Positions 24,024 through 36,719 of a DNA stretch of 64,000 nucleotides are shown here, piece by piece (within the stretch, counting starts at the first letter, position 1; every line of letters starts with the position of its first letter). A program made the position numbers and the translations under genes. Under the pieces are notes generated by a model. That model searched no databases and had not been told where the DNA came from. It worked only from the letters and a program-made list of their open reading frames with translations. The DNA comes from Eutypella sp. D-1 (taxonomy: Eukaryota; Ascomycota; Sordariomycetes; Xylariales; Diatrypaceae), in contig JAJTTP010000016.1 of the NCBI GenBank assembly GCA_023313575.1, positions 682,001 through 746,000 on the forward strand. Direction: 5' to 3'.

Positions 24024-26379
24024 CTAGATAGCCCAATCGTCGACCATACCGCCGTCGTCGTCATCGTCGTCGCTATCGCCCGTCGCCGCGAGGTCGTCCG
24101 GGCTCACGGGCCTCAGTCGGTCGTCGTACCCCGCGCCCGTCGGCGCCTCGTCCCCCTCCTTCGCCGTCTCGTCGCTGTACGAGTGCAGCGTCACCGTGCC
24201 GAACGCGTGTTCCCAGCCATTAAGCGCGGACGCTAGAAAGGGCGGACGAATCAGTCAATCCGTATCATGAAAGTCGGAGCTTCAGTCAAGGGGGGGTAAG
24301 GGAATGAAAGGTAAAGGACGAGACTAATCTTACCCGCGATAAACGGCGCGTTAGGGTGCCAGCTCGCATCGCGGACGCACGTAGCCCAGCCCCTGAAGTC
24401 GCGGCGCTGGTGGAGCTGGCGGTACTGGCCCGGCAGCGCGTGCACGTTCTGCGAGGTCTTGCGGACGTCGATCTTGGCGGCGACGGTGGCGTCGAGGTTG
24501 TAGACCCAGACGAAGCCGTCGTGGCTGCCCGAGTACACGAACCGCGAGTCCGTGCTCCCCGGCGGCGAGAAGTGGCACCGGATCAGCGTCGAGTGCACCG
24601 AGTGCCCGCGGAACGTGACCACCGAGTTGTCGTTCGGGTGCGGGAACCAGTCCGCGTCGTCGTACTGGCTCCATCGGTAGTCGAAATCGCTGTGCATCGT
24701 GTGTTGTCGCGGGTTCAGCTCCTCGTAGCGCGCCGTCGTGTACATCATCTTCAGATCCCACAGCTTCATGCTCTGGTCCTTGCCGTTGCTTAGGATGTAC
24801 CGTCCGTCCCCCTTGCTGTCGATGTACGTTAGGCCCTCGATATGGCCCACGAATGCGCCCGCCTCCCGTCCATCCCCCATACTCCGCCGGTCCCACACCT
24901 TGATCGTCGCGTCGTCGCTCCCGGAATACAGAATGTGGGGGGACGATTTGTCTGCGAAGCAGACGGCGTTGACGTGGCCCTCGTGACCAATGACCGAGTG
25001 CAGCACCCTGCGGGACTCGATGTCGTACACAACGATCGAGTTCTGGTTCGTCCCGGCCACGAGCTCCCGGCCATCGCCCGAGAACCGGACCGAGAAGATC
25101 CCCATCCGCCCAAGCCAACCAGCATCGGCCGCCTCCCGATCCCGCAAATTTAGCGTATAGGGGTCTCCAGTGTCATTGGGGTCCGTCGGCGCCAGACAGA
25201 CGTTATGCGTGATTGAGGTGTAGGCCAGCCACCTATTGTCCGGACTCAGGGTTGCGTCGGTCAATGTCCACGCCCCTCCCGGGTACTCCACCGTTTTGTA
25301 ATGACGCCAGTTGTACGGATTAGATGTGTCGTACATGCGCACTTTGAAATCTTTGACACAAGCGTAGAAGAAGTTGCCGTCGTCAGAAAACTGGCCAGAG
25401 TACACGGGCTCGTCGTAGTGAACTATCATATCTGCGTTGGTCGCCGGGAGCATGGACTAGATCAGATTATGAAGGGTCAGCTGAAGGGTAAACTGCAGGA
25501 GGGGGCTAGCGTAGCATATGCTTCTGTAGGGCCCAGGATTTCTAACCTGCGCCATCATCCCCTGGTTGACGCGACGGTTGGCTCGGTCACCGAGACCCAG
25601 CTCGCGATCCAATATCCTGCGGGCTAATCGCTTTTTCGATCGGATAGTAGATTGGATCTCACTTGCGCCAAACGTCCCCGAATTCATCAATTCGATGCCC
25701 TTCTCACTCGGCACCTTGGGGAACCGATTGGGGTCGTAGTGGCGCCGGCGGTGCCTCATACCCCACGCAAATTCCTCGTCATCTTCATCAACATCGTCGA
25801 ATAATAAGTGGCCCAGGTTTGACCTGCGCAGGTACTGCAGGACCTGCCGTTGCGACAGCAAACCCGGGCGACGGGCTATATATGTTATTATGTTAACGCT
25901 GGAACCAAAAACGAGGTGAGACCTGGGAAACGGACTAGTTATTAAACTTATCAGTCGCTCTTGTACGGCAGCCCGTTCGGCCTCGGGCGACTCAGAGGCA
26001 TTATCGCGGGCCTCGTCCTCATCTGGCACCTCCACGACGAACTCAATATTGCCTTCTTCAGCGTCTATATTCTCACGTGTTAGTGTTTGATAGGCAATTC
26101 CAAGCTGAGAATGCCATATCTCACCATGATAGTCACCATCCTCGTCATCGTCTTCTTCATCCCCTTCGTCGACCACGGCGTCTACAAAGCGATGTAAGTG
26201 GGGGGGTCAACCATTAGAGCTACCATTAGAAAATATTTACCATGGAAGTCATCTTCTTCCTCGAAAATGTCACCGTACATATCATCTTCTTCGACCTCGT
26301 AGTCCGGGTCATCATCTCCCGATTCGTCTACGTGGAGCACACCGCTGACATAAAGCTCGCGGATCTCCTCGGGCGTCAT
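24024..26379 (-). CDS. WD40-repeat protein, LEC14B/DCAF11 type
   Basis: Proteins of this type are proposed substrate receptors for CUL4-DDB1 ubiquitin ligases. Inferred exons on the minus strand: 26379-26241, 26181-26125, 26064-25547, 25456-24334 and 24232-24024, giving 681 aa. All junctions are GT..AG and phase-consistent. The N-terminus is acidic (repeated runs of D and E). A conserved block follows: GLLSQRQVLQYLRRSNLGHL and FPKVPSEKGIELMNSGTFGA, typical of LEC14B/DCAF11. The WD40 propeller occupies roughly residues 240-610, with IKVWDRR (a WDxR box used for DDB1 docking) and SMKLWDLK. The last exon gives an acidic tail ending GGMVDDWAI. The start could lie upstream; MTPEEIRELYVSG is the most plausible. 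The intron at 26124-26065 is 60 nt and open in frame, so it may be retained in some transcripts. Confidence 0.88.
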
Positions 26380-27361
26380 CGTAGCCGGAAAGCCGTGGAG
26401 AATATGGGACAAATGAGCTAAGCTGGAGTTTGGCGCGATCACAGGATAGTATGGTATATGACCAATACCCACCTAGGTAGGTATAGTAGGTATGGTAGCT
26501 ACTTATTGAAATAAAGGTCAATCTCACTAGGAGAGCGAAAGGAAAGGAATACAGTCTCGTTGGAGGTTTTCTTAGGAACGGATAAATAGGATTCAAGAGG
26601 TATGGACGAACTTAGGTAGAGATAGATTAGATTTCCAACCTGGGTCGCCTGCAACGTTGATTTGGATGATAAGAGGTAGGTATGGTATGTCAGGTGCTCT
26701 AAGGTGGGATGGATCCATCCATCTCCAGTTGCCATGGATGTCATTCTGTCATTCCGCTTATTAACTTCCCCTACGCATGGGTGACGGATGTCCTGCATGA
26801 CGTCCTTTGTATGAAGCTCTTCTATGATTGGTCAGTTTGCAAGCTATCGCCGATAAGCAGCGCATTAAGCTGTCAGATATGTACCTAAAATGGTGAGACG
26901 TCGGCTTTAAGTGCCGGAGTTACCAAGAGATCCTAGAGCTCTAGATGACCAGCTTAAATGCATATTAATAGATCATGTCCCCTATAAGCGCATACATATC
27001 TGGGCCTGTAGCTCAATATCGGCATATCCATAAATAGAAGCTCTTGCAAATGGCTAACTGGTCAAGGGAGACAGACTACCTACAATTCTGGAAAATGGAT
27101 AACACAAAGTGGAATACCATCCTGTAGTTGGCAACTACGTCCAATAGATTCGAATGGCGGAAATCGCACCGTGAAACATGGCAACTCTTCACAGTGTCAC
27201 GGAGGAAACCATGTAGGGCGTTGTTCGTTTATGTTGTTTAGCCCCTAGTACACACGCCTTTTGAATTTCTGTTCAATCCTCCAAAAAGGGGCGTAAAAAA
27301 AGGAAAAGAAAAAAATTCGGTTTCATCCTCCCGGGATCTTAACAACCGTAAATCGACACCG
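26380..27361. other. intergenic between divergent WD40 and SET genes
   Basis: Bidirectional promoter region for the WD40 and SET-domain genes. It has an ACCTAGGTAGGTA motif near 26471. No gene is recognised. Confidence 0.5.
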
Positions 27362-28705
27362 ATGGACCCTCTCGATGAGCTCCTTATTTGGGCGAAGGCG
27401 AAAGGCGTAAAGTTGGACGGCATCAAGCCGGAGCGCATGCCCGGGCGCGGGGTCGGCATCGTCGCAACCCGACAAATCGCAGTTAGTCTCCACCCTGCCC
27501 GCCCGCCCCCTTACACAACTTACCTACCTACCTACCTACCTGCCTACATACATCAGAACTCAGAACTAACAAAATTACCATATACGTAACCCCCCAAGGC
27601 CGGCGACCTCCTCCTCGAGGTCCCCACGCCCTGCCTGAGGACCACTAACACGGTGTCCCGGGCGGTGGCGCAGAGGCTACCGCGCACCATCACGGTGCAC
27701 GGCCTACTAGCGGCCGACCTGGCGCTCGCCAGCCCCCGCGACACCGCGCGCTACGCCCCCTGGAACGCCGTGTGTCCCGCGCCCGCGGACTTCTCCACCG
27801 TGCCGCTGCTCTGGCCGCCGGAACTGCAGGCCCTCCTGCCCCCGCCTGCCCGCGAGCTGCTCGCCCGACAGCGGGATAAGTTCGCCCGCGACTGGGCCGA
27901 TGTCTCTACCGCTTACCGGGACCTCCTGGATGCGGAAGACGACGGGGAGGGAGAGCGGGTTGCGGAAGGGGAGGCGTTGTCCGTAGAGGACCGCTATAAA
28001 CACGCCTGGCTCCTCGTCAACACGCGCACCTTCTACTACGTGTCTTCGCGGCTGCGGCGCAAAGTGCGGGCCTCGGACACGGACAACTGCATGTGTCTGC
28101 AGCCGGTGGCGGACCTATTCAACCACGACGACGGCGAGGCGGGGGGTTGCAACGTCGCCTTCGACGGGGCGGGTTACAGCGTGCGGGCGGAGCGCGCCTA
28201 CGACGTCGGCGACGAGGTCCGCATCTCCTACGGCCGCCACCCCGGCGACATGCTGCTCGTCGAGTACGGGTTCTCGCTCGACGACAACCGCTGGGACGAG
28301 GTCGGCCTCGACGACGTTCTCCTGCCCCGCTTCACCAGGACACAGGCCGACGCCCTCGCCGACGCCGGGTTCCGAGGCCGCTACGTCCTCGATCGCGACG
28401 GCGTCTGCCACCGCACCCAGGTCGCTGTGCGCCGCCTCTGCTGCTCCCTTGACGAGTGGAGGCGGTTTGCGGCCGGCGTCGATGATGGGGCCGCGAGCCA
28501 GCCCAAGGTCGATCGGCTGCTGGTGGAGATCCTCGCGGGGTACAGGGGTAAGATCGAGGAGACTATTCGTCGGGTAGAAGGTCTGACCGGGGTAGGCGAG
28601 CCGGAGCAGCGCGCAGTCCTTGCGCAGAGGTGGGGGCAGATCAGAGCGCTGGTTACTTCCAATATTACGAGACTCCAAGATGGGATCAATGGTGCCAGTA
28701 GCTAG
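27362..28705 (+). CDS. SET-domain protein lysine methyltransferase (SETD3/Rubisco-LSMT type)
   Basis: Two exons, 27362-27481 and 27599-28705, giving 408 aa; the intron (GTTAGT..AAG) is phase 0. The split SET domain is visible. SET-N is GRGVGIVATRQIA joined to AGDLLLEVPTPCL. A long inserted helical region (iSET) follows, with YKHAWLLVNTRTFYYVSSRL. SET-C contains CMCLQPVADLFNHDD (the NH motif that binds S-adenosylmethionine) and GDEVRISYGRHPGDMLLVEY (the catalytic Tyr and pseudoknot). The C-terminal part is a helical Rubs-bind-like domain. The family methylates non-histone targets such as ribosomal proteins, cytochrome c or actin in different lineages, so the substrate here cannot be told from sequence. 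It is GC-rich with an Ala/Asp/Arg bias. Confidence 0.9.
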
Positions 28706-28990
28706 CACGGGATTTATCAACTTATTTCAAACCTAACCAACAACTCCCTCACGTAAAAATGCGATTGCTTGTGTGAAAAGCAAGCACCAAAAATTGCTTG
28801 AAGTAGAGAGTCTCTTGCTGTCGTTCAAATATGCCATAATAGTCAAAACATTCCCCCTTCAAACGCCTTTTTATTTTAAAACCCAAGCCATTGACTGACA
28901 ACCCCTCGCAAGGCGATGATCACATCCCGGTCGGGTATATGTAATGAGCCGTAACATATGCGCCCGGCCGCCCGTATGTATACTTCGACC

Positions 28991-29623
28991 CTACTCAGAT
29001 AACCCCGCCTCCTTCCGCAGAGCCGCCTGCCTCGCCTTCTGTGCCTCGGCGCGCGCAGCATCGTCCTTCACCTTATCCTCCTTGGCCTTGATCGCGGCCT
29101 CCTTCTGCACGATCCATACTACACAGAACAGACACATTCGTTAGCCCGTGCGTGACCACACCACCAATCTTGCCTATCGCAGGATCCCTGGAGGGGGGAA
29201 GAGAGGAAGATGGGGGACTCGTACTATTCTTGTCGGATTTGGATTGCTCCTTCAGACGCGTCACGAAGTCGTCGAACTCCTTCTCCCGCTGGTGCCGCTG
29301 CTCGAGGCTCTTCTGCTTCAGTTCTGGGCTGTACCGCTCGAATAGCTCCTCTTCCGTCGGCCGCACCCACATCGTCAGGGCCGGTCCGCCGATGGCCACC
29401 GCGGCGCCGCTGAACCGAAAATGCGAACGTTAGCTTTTTTCTATGAGACCCCCCAATTTCCCCCCAATTCCACCCTATGCTGGGAAATGCAATGCAGTGC
29501 AGTGCAGTGCAGTGCGCGGTGGAAGTTTTTTTTTTTTTCTTTTTTCTAGGTGGGGGTGTATACTTACGCGACGAGCATCTTAGCCCATACTATTATCTTG
29601 GACGATTTTTGCCGGGCCGCCAT
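28991..29623 (-). CDS. CBP4: Cbp4, assembly factor of mitochondrial complex III
   Basis: Three exons on the minus strand, 29623-29568, 29409-29225 and 29118-28991, giving 122 aa. The joined protein starts [19 protein letters not shown], then [20 protein letters not shown], a single N-terminal membrane helix. The core [20 protein letters not shown] matches the Cbp4 signature (PT-EE-LF-RY-P-L). A charged coiled-coil tail follows, rich in Lys, Glu and Ala, ending [10 protein letters not shown]. Cbp4 acts with Cbp3-Cbp6 at the inner membrane to stabilise newly made cytochrome b. Splice junctions (GC|GTAAGT..CAG|C, A|GTACGA..TAG|TA) are canonical and preserve frame. Length and topology fit the family. 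Confidence 0.9.
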
Positions 29624-30421
29624 CTTTTCATTTTGTTGTTGTTGTTTTTGTTTTGGGTGTGGTTAAGGTAGATATCCAGGATGGATGGTTGCGACAAAGC
29701 ATCATCGCCGCTGGAAATTGTGATGTCAATTGTCAATTTGCTCATGACTAAGGGAGACTACAGCTGTCAACGGCTGACAGCCAATAGCAAAACCGAGAAG
29801 ATCCCAGACCCATAATAATATCCCTAAGCTAAAAAGATACGATTTCTGATTGGTCCCCTTTTCCAACCCTTTCCGCTTTCCCCTTTTCTTTACGAGGACA
29901 GGACTGCCCGTGGTACGCGGTTATCACTCAATGTAAGGGGTGAATAACAGCGGGGGCTGATATATATAATACCGTTGCCGTAGTTTCGGAACCCTTGGTA
30001 TCACCACTTCTCTGTAATCATTTGGATTTTTCGGCGTAACTAATAGAATGAATGCCCTGCAACTCCTTACTTCGTCAGTAGATGATAGTGTACACTCTTC
30101 CCTGGAAGGTTACCTAAGGCCCTGTGCTACGTCCCATGTCCCAGCCCCCATAACCCTATATGTTGTATAGCCCCCTGGAATGAATATGGGTGACGCACCG
30201 GGGTAGTGGATGTGTTTGTTGTATGCTCCTACAACTACGTAATCAAGCCCCTACATGAACCTCGCATCATGATTGACGGCCACACTTTCGTGTCAGCATC
30301 AGCAACATTTTTCTCTGTGAGATATTAACCAGATGTTCACCGCACGGGGTTCCCTAGTTCTAGATCCCTTCCGCCATCAAGCATACCAGACAGTTTAATA
30401 CATCGCGCTCTTACTACTACG
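29624..30421. other. intergenic between divergent CBP4 and dioxygenase genes
   Basis: Contains GTTGTTGTTGTT near 29633 and the leader of the dioxygenase gene. No gene is seen. Confidence 0.5.
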
Positions 30422-31546
30422 ATGGCTTCAGAGAAGCTCTTTAGAGACATTCCTCCCTTTCCCGACGATGTTCCCACCATTCCTATGTGCACCATCTCAC
30501 TAGAAGACCTTCGCTCAGGGGATGAGCGTACGACTCAGCGCATGTTCATCGCATGTCAGGAACTAGGCTTCTTTCTTTTAGATCTGCATGGCGACAAAGT
30601 GGGAGATTGTTTAATGCGAGAAATCGACGAGCTCTTCGCAGTGGGGAAGGACATCATGGGTCTGCCTGAGGACGCCAAGCAACAGTACCTGCACGATATT
30701 CCGAGAAGCTTTCTAGGGTCAGCATTAACCTAAGCCCTTTGGTCTATGTTCCGCACGCACGTCCTTGATGCTTACAACTCGCGCAGTTTCAAGCCGCGTG
30801 GCCATGCGAAGATTGAGACCGGGGAGCCGGACCGCTTTGAATGGTTCAACCTAGGCCAGGACGGACTGATGGGGAATACACCACTGCAGCCACTTCCGCC
30901 CCTGATACACAAGCACCTACCTCTATTCACTTCATTCCTCAAGCACGGGCAAGATCTAGCGACTACGATTAACACCGCCCTCGCGACCCAACTCGGTTTA
31001 CCATCGCACACCTTCACGTCGCTGCAACGCCCGACTGAGCCCTCCGGCACCGTCGTCCGACTCATCCGCGCATTCGCATACCCGGAGAAGGAGACGGAGA
31101 CGGAAACCCCCCGCACGAGCATGATCCACCACACGGATTTCGGCACCATCACCTTATTGGCGAACGTGCTCGGCGGGCTGCAGATCCTGCCCCCCGCCGC
31201 GTCCGCGACAGATGAGGCGGCGTGGCGGTGGGTGCGGCCGCAACCCGGCTGTCTGATTGTGAACCTCGGCGATGCGATGGTGGCATGGACAGCCGGCGCG
31301 CTGAGGAGTAATGTGCACCGTATCAAGTATGCGCCGGGCTTGCAGCGCTCTGCTGATCGGTATAGTCTTGCTATCCTGTTCCGCCCGGAACGCAATGCGA
31401 GTATGAGAAGTAAGGTCGGAGATGATGATGCTGGAGAGGGAGATTTGACGGCTTGGGAGTGGGAGGTGGAGAAGGCGATGTCTTTGGCGAGGGAGGGTGC
31501 TAGTGTACAGAGCCAAGGTGGAAAGCCGCGTATAGGCGATACCTGA
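30422..31546 (+). CDS. 2-oxoglutarate/Fe(II)-dependent dioxygenase, isopenicillin-N-synthase fold
   Basis: Two exons, 30422-30717 and 30787-31546, giving 351 aa. The junction CTAGG|GTCAGC..GCAG|TTTC restores SFLGFKPRGHAK. The N-terminal DIOX_N region runs from IPMCTISLEDLRSGDERTTQ through CQELGFFLLDLHG. The catalytic jelly roll has the iron triad HTD (MIHHTDFGTITLL) and the distal His (NVHRIKYAPG), followed by the co-substrate motif RYSLAILFRP. All residues needed for Fe(II) and 2-oxoglutarate binding appear present. No biosynthetic cluster genes lie nearby, so the substrate (secondary metabolite, gibberellin-like or other) cannot be predicted. A frame opening downstream of the first exon is intronic. 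Confidence 0.9.
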
Positions 31547-33530
31547 ATTGCTTGTTCCCTAGCTGTGATGCGCTCTAGGTCTTATTCGAGATGGGCTATT
31601 GTAAATCATGATTTGGCGTCCATGGTGTGAGCCATCGATTTAATAGTCAGACTGGGCCTCACCTCAACCCCAGGAGTACGAAGACGTATGTATACACCTA
31701 CCTGTGTATGCATGCTCTTTTCATATCTCCTATTCTTGCAGCTACCGAAGTACTTATAGGCATAGCTGCCGGCTGCCTACCTACCTATTGTATGTATAAT
31801 TTCTAGCCCCTCCCTAGGTAAGCTCCAGCCAGGTACCTTTACCTACCCAGCACCTGTACCTGCTGGTGATGCAGGTGCCTTAAGTCCAAATTGGCGACAG
31901 AATTCTCGTTGCCCAATAGGCCCGGCCCCGAACGGTGCAACGGTTCATGCATCTGTCTCGACACGGAAGTCCTTCTGGGAGCTGAGCTAGGCGGACAGAC
32001 TCACAGGTCCGAGGGATCACGTTCGAGATCGGATCTGAGCCAACTTTTTTTTCTTTCTTTTTAGATAGATAGTCTTTTTTTATCTTTTTCTTATTTTTCT
32101 TCGTTTTCCACTTTTTGATTGATAACTTGACTTAATTACAGAAGAACCACACATCGTGAGTTTAGTTAACCCTCGCCAAGATCACGAATAGGGGCCGAAT
32201 AGGGGCCGGTGTGCCCCACCATCATTGTTATCTTAATAAGTACTAGTCGTACCTTTAATCATCGACCCAATCAACTTTACGTTGTATGGGAAGATTAATA
32301 TGCAAATAGATACAGGTAGTGAAAATGGCCAACTGGCAGATTCAAATCTGCGCGTCACCTAAACGTCAGGCCCATCTATATTGGCATTGTCGTGGCACTG
32401 ATTCACGGCAGACACGTCGGGAAGAGGCAGGGTTATTTCTCAGACGCTTCTTCTGGGAAATTAATGAAGTCCGCATTGGCCCCAGGAATATCATAAGGCG
32501 ATCTAGCTATCACTTGCAGCGTTATGGCCGAGCAGAACACGACGTTACGAAGCTCGCCGCAAGTGGCGGAGTTACCCGACGTTTTTTCCAACGCGCCAGG
32601 GAGATGAGCACATATACGTAGTTTATTATATCTATCCTGCAGAGCAGTCTTTTGTGTAGGAAGTAGACCCTGCCTATGAAAATGTTGCGTCAGATCCCCT
32701 TTTATATATACCTCGGTGCAGAAAGAGTGCAGAGTAACCATTGTTCTCTGGTGCTACACTAAGTTCGTTCACCTAGGTAGTGATGTCCCGTCGCGTCTTG
32801 CAATGGCTATCGTATCTACCTCGGGAGACGTCCTAATGTAGATCGTGCCAGAACATGGCGAACTAGTCCCGGAGGCACATGCTGACAGCCTAGGCATATG
32901 GGAAGGTTTTACATTATCATTCAACTATGGGATATGTTTTTATACACATGAATTTCCGTATACGCACGAAACGAGCTACAAATCGTAGCCTTTACCCCTG
33001 ACAACTGAATGCCCAATAAGGTGACTGCTTGGGGGGACAAAGGATCGCCTGAGCTCCCGGCGCTCGTCGCGGAGAAACACCTCGATGATAGATAGACGAC
33101 TTCCCTGAGCGAGCGAGCGGTCGGCAGCGACAATACGAGACCCGCACTCCTTATCTGCTACATATCCGGGTTCTTCCTGGATTCGCATCCCGTAACAGTC
33201 TGTAAAATCGAGAACCTCTCTCCGTACTTGGTCCATACCCGCCACCGGGCCGAGCCGATGGCGTGGTATATGTTTCAAGAAGAGCGTTGCTATCTATACT
33301 CCAACAGCGTTGCCTTGAAGATAAGGCTGATACCAAGGTTAAGAGCACTGCTTTTCTTTTTAGCCCTTCCTCATCGGAAAGGAAATTCCCCGGGGAACTA
33401 GAGGATGGGAAAGGTGTAGGTTTACTTGTTGTGTAAGGGTGAAAGCCCTGCCTTACTGCCTATCACCACTCCGCACCCGCACCCGTTCTATAACTAAGTA
33501 GATGATGTAGCATTGCAGGCTATAGTCAGG
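31547..33530. other. gene-poor spacer before the repeat island
   Basis: 3' flank of the dioxygenase, then spacer with ACCTACC-type motifs (31790-31860), T-rich runs (32045-32110) and weak open frames. One possible coding fragment on the minus strand is listed separately. No other gene is supported. Confidence 0.5.
32976..33278 (-). pseudogene. unidentified coding-like fragment
   Basis: A 100-codon open stretch on the minus strand with a protein-like composition, for example EVLDFTDCYGMRIQEEPGYV and RLSIIEVFLRDERRELRRSF. The first ATG in frame is at 33236, leaving about 86 residues; a stop lies just upstream of the open stretch. I recognise no domain. It could be an orphan gene, an exon of a larger gene or a relic. 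Its position beside a transposon island favours a relic. Confidence 0.25.
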
Positions 33531-33540
33531 GCTTCCCAGC

Positions 33541-33940
33541 GGTCGCACTTCGCCGGCTGAGGTGTGCCGCACCCACCCACGAATTGAAGTTATATCCATG
33601 GACGTTCAATCGATTGGCGTGCTATCAGAGCCCCTCACTGCTTTTTTAGCCCTCCCCGGGGTGTTAAAGGAGCGAAGGGCTTTTCCAGCGTCGTATTTCG
33701 CCGGCTTGGGTTATCCAATCTCCCACCCACCAATTTCTTTTCACTCATGCACACCTAATAGGTTGACTGGTACCGTATTCAGCTTGGCGTACTTCACTGC
33801 TTTTTTAGCCCCTCCCGGGGGTGTTAGAGGATCGGAGGCCTTTTCCAACGTCGTACTTCGCCGGCTTGGGTTATCCAATCACCCACCCACGACTTTCCTT
33901 TTTTACCCCTGCACACCCAATGAGTTGAGCTGGGTTAGAG
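33541..33940. repeat. tandem ~159-bp repeat at left edge of the island
   Basis: Two units beginning TCACTGCTTTTTTAGCC start at 33635 and 33794, so the period is 159 bp. A partial unit precedes them (ACTTCGCCGGCT near 33547). Shared blocks include CTTCGCCGGCTTGGGTTATC and CACCCACC. Another copy of the unit start lies at 47492 on the other side of the AT-rich island. Units differ by substitutions and small indels. Confidence 0.8.
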
Positions 33941-34109
33941 AAGGTTACAGGGATCCGTTAGGATGGATGCATTTAGGAAGACTTTATATTCTCCGGACTA
34001 AAGTAATAAAGGGTTCCTTAATTTTAACAAAAGATATTAATATATCTTTTTTATAAATAGTCGGATTATTATTTTTCCGGTTTATTTATTTTTACGATTC
34101 GAGGCTATC

Positions 34110-34536
34110 TGTAACGGCTGGTTTATTCTTAATTATTAATCTAATTAAAGGGTTTATATTAGCAAAAATGCTAAGGGTTTTAAGTAATAAGTAATCACGT
34201 TTAATAATAATAATAAAAAAATGCTTTAAATAATTAAATTATATTATAAATTAATAAGTTTAAAAATTATTTAAAAAAGAAATAATAAATATAATTATAT
34301 ATTATTTATATCTTTTATTCTTAATATTAAAATATATAATTATTATTAAATCGTTAAGATTATATTCGAATATAACGATTTAATATCGTTAAAATTATTA
34401 TTAATTTAACCGATCTTTTTTAATCGTATAACGTATATAACTTATTTTAATATAATTATTTTTTTAAAACTTAAATTAAAGATTTTTTTTTATTATATTA
34501 ACTTTATTAAACCTAATAGCTTAACCGGTTATAACA
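34110..34536 (-). repeat. LTR1 (subfamily A)
   Basis: Read on the plus strand it runs TGTAACGGCTGG to CCGGTTATAACA. In element sense (minus) it is TGTTATAACC to CCGTTACA. It is followed by about 413 bp of 3' untranslated element sequence, then broken by LTR2. It is heavily mutated. Confidence 0.85.
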
Positions 34537-34949
34537 TGATTTTTCCTTTTTTAAGGTTTTATTTTTAAAACCTGTTCCGTTTTTTTTACGTCTTTTAATA
34601 AGTTTTTCCTTTTTTTTTATATTTTTTTTTTATTATATTTAGTTATATATTTAAACGTATTAAACTTTTTATAAAAATTACGTAACGTAATTCTTTTTTA
34701 ATTACCGTATTATTTGTTAATCTTTTTAATATGGCTTTTTATTTTTATTATAAACGTTATTACTTTAAATATAAGGTTTTAAAATCGGACTTTTTTCGTT
34801 ATTTTTTTTATATTTAAAAAAACCGGCTTCGGTATAACGTTTTTAACCTTATTATTAAATAGCTTTTTAAAATATTTTTTTAATATCGTAAATTAAAAAC
34901 GGAATTTAAAAAAGTTATAAAAATTAAAAAACGTACGAAAACGCGTATT

Positions 34950-35380
34950 TATAACGGCTGGTCTATTCCTAACTATTAATCCAATCGAAGGATTTATATT
35001 AACAGAAGTATTAAGGGTTTTAAATAATAAGTAATTACGTTTAATAATAATAATAAAAAAAGTGCTTTAAATAATTAAGTTATATTATAAACTGGTAAGT
35101 TTAAAAATTATTTAAGAAAAAGGTAATAAACGTAGTTATATACAATTTATATCTTTTATTTTTAATATTAAAATATATAATTATTATTAAATCGTTAAAA
35201 TGGTATTTAAGTATAAAGATTTAATATTATTAAAATTATTATCGATTTAACCGATCCTTTTTAATCGTATAACGTATATGGCTTACTTTAATATAACTAT
35301 TTTTTTTTAAAAACTTAAATCAGGGATTTTTTCTTATTATATTAGCCCTATTAAACCTAATGGCCCGACCGGTTATAACA
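34950..35380 (-). repeat. LTR2 (subfamily A), 3' LTR of element E2
   Basis: Same architecture as LTR1, with its terminal TG changed to TA, as RIP would do. It sits inside the 3' region of the element that carries LTR1, so E2 inserted into E1. Confidence 0.85.
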
Positions 35381-36719
35381 TGATCTCTCCCTTTTTAAGG
35401 TTTTATCCTTAAAACTTATTCCGTTTTTTTTACGTCCTTTAATAAGTTTTTCCTTTTTTTTTTTCTTTTTATATTCCTTTTTTTTATTATATTTAATCGT
35501 ATATTTAAACGTATTAAACTTTTTATAAAAATTACGTAACGCGATTTTTTTTTAATTACCGTATTATCCGTTAATCTTTCCGATATAATCTTTTATTTTT
35601 ATTATAAACGTTATTACTTTAAGTATAAAGTTTCGGAATCGGACTTTTCTTATTATTTTTCTTACATTTAAAAAAACCAACCTCGGTATAACGTTTTTAG
35701 CCTTATTATTAAATAATTTTTTAAAATATTTTCTTAATATCGTAAATTAAAAACGGAACTTAAAAAGGTTATAAAAGTTAAAAAACGTGTAAAAACGTAT
35801 ATTTAACGTATTTAAAAACAGAAAAAAATGTGGTATAAAAAAATAATAAAAACGATTTTTTATAATATCGATAATTTAAAAAAATTAAATAAATTAAAAA
35901 CGGAAAAACGTTAGGTAAAAAATGCTTATTTTACAGGGTTTATTAAAACGTTAATAAATTTTAAGGTTATTCCGGATTTTAATTAATTTAAAATAAATAT
36001 ATCGGGTAATTTTAATTAAAATATTATTTTTATTAACGTTTCCGTCGGCGTTAATAAAAGTTTTTTAAAAAGCGTTAAACGTTTATTAAATAATTAATAA
36101 GTTTTTATATATTTTCGGAGTTATTATATTTTTTTTATTTAACCTTATATTTTATTCGTCCATTTTTTATTCGTACGTTTAAGATTTTCTTTATTTCGTA
36201 TTCGTTTGTTTTTATTTCGACGTTATCTTATTTTATTTTTATAACGTTTATATTTGTTACGTTTTTAAGTAAAAAAATATAAAAGATTAAATAAATTTTA
36301 ACTTTTAATAATAAATTCAGTTCGTAATTATTTTTTAATATTTTTTTAATAATTAAATACGGTCCGATATATTTATAATTAAGTTTTTTATTAAGTTATT
36401 TTATCGTGATATTTTTTATAACTAAATAAATTATATCTTTTTCCGAAAAAGTTAATTTTTTTAACCTTTTTTAATTATAATATTTACTTATTTATTAACG
36501 TATAAATTCGAGTTTTTTTTTTATTTTTTTATGTAATTATTTAAGTTATTTTAATATTAATATGGTTTAAATATTATTTAATCCTTTTTTATAAACGTTT
36601 TAATAAACGTTTAAAATAAATCCGAAATTGGTATTAATAAATATTATTCGTATACTTTTATAATAAATTATGTTATAAGCTAATTATGTAATAAATAACT
36701 ATTTTATTTAATTATTTTA

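Noticed and set aside
25870..25925. Possible 47-bp intron (GTCTCAC..ATAG) in the WD40 gene
   Set aside because: Removing it shifts the frame, while reading through keeps the conserved downstream block GLLSQRQVLQYL in frame.
33562..34056. 164-residue plus-strand ORF
   Set aside because: It spans the 159-bp tandem repeat and runs into the AT island; the repeated peptide text reflects the DNA repeat.
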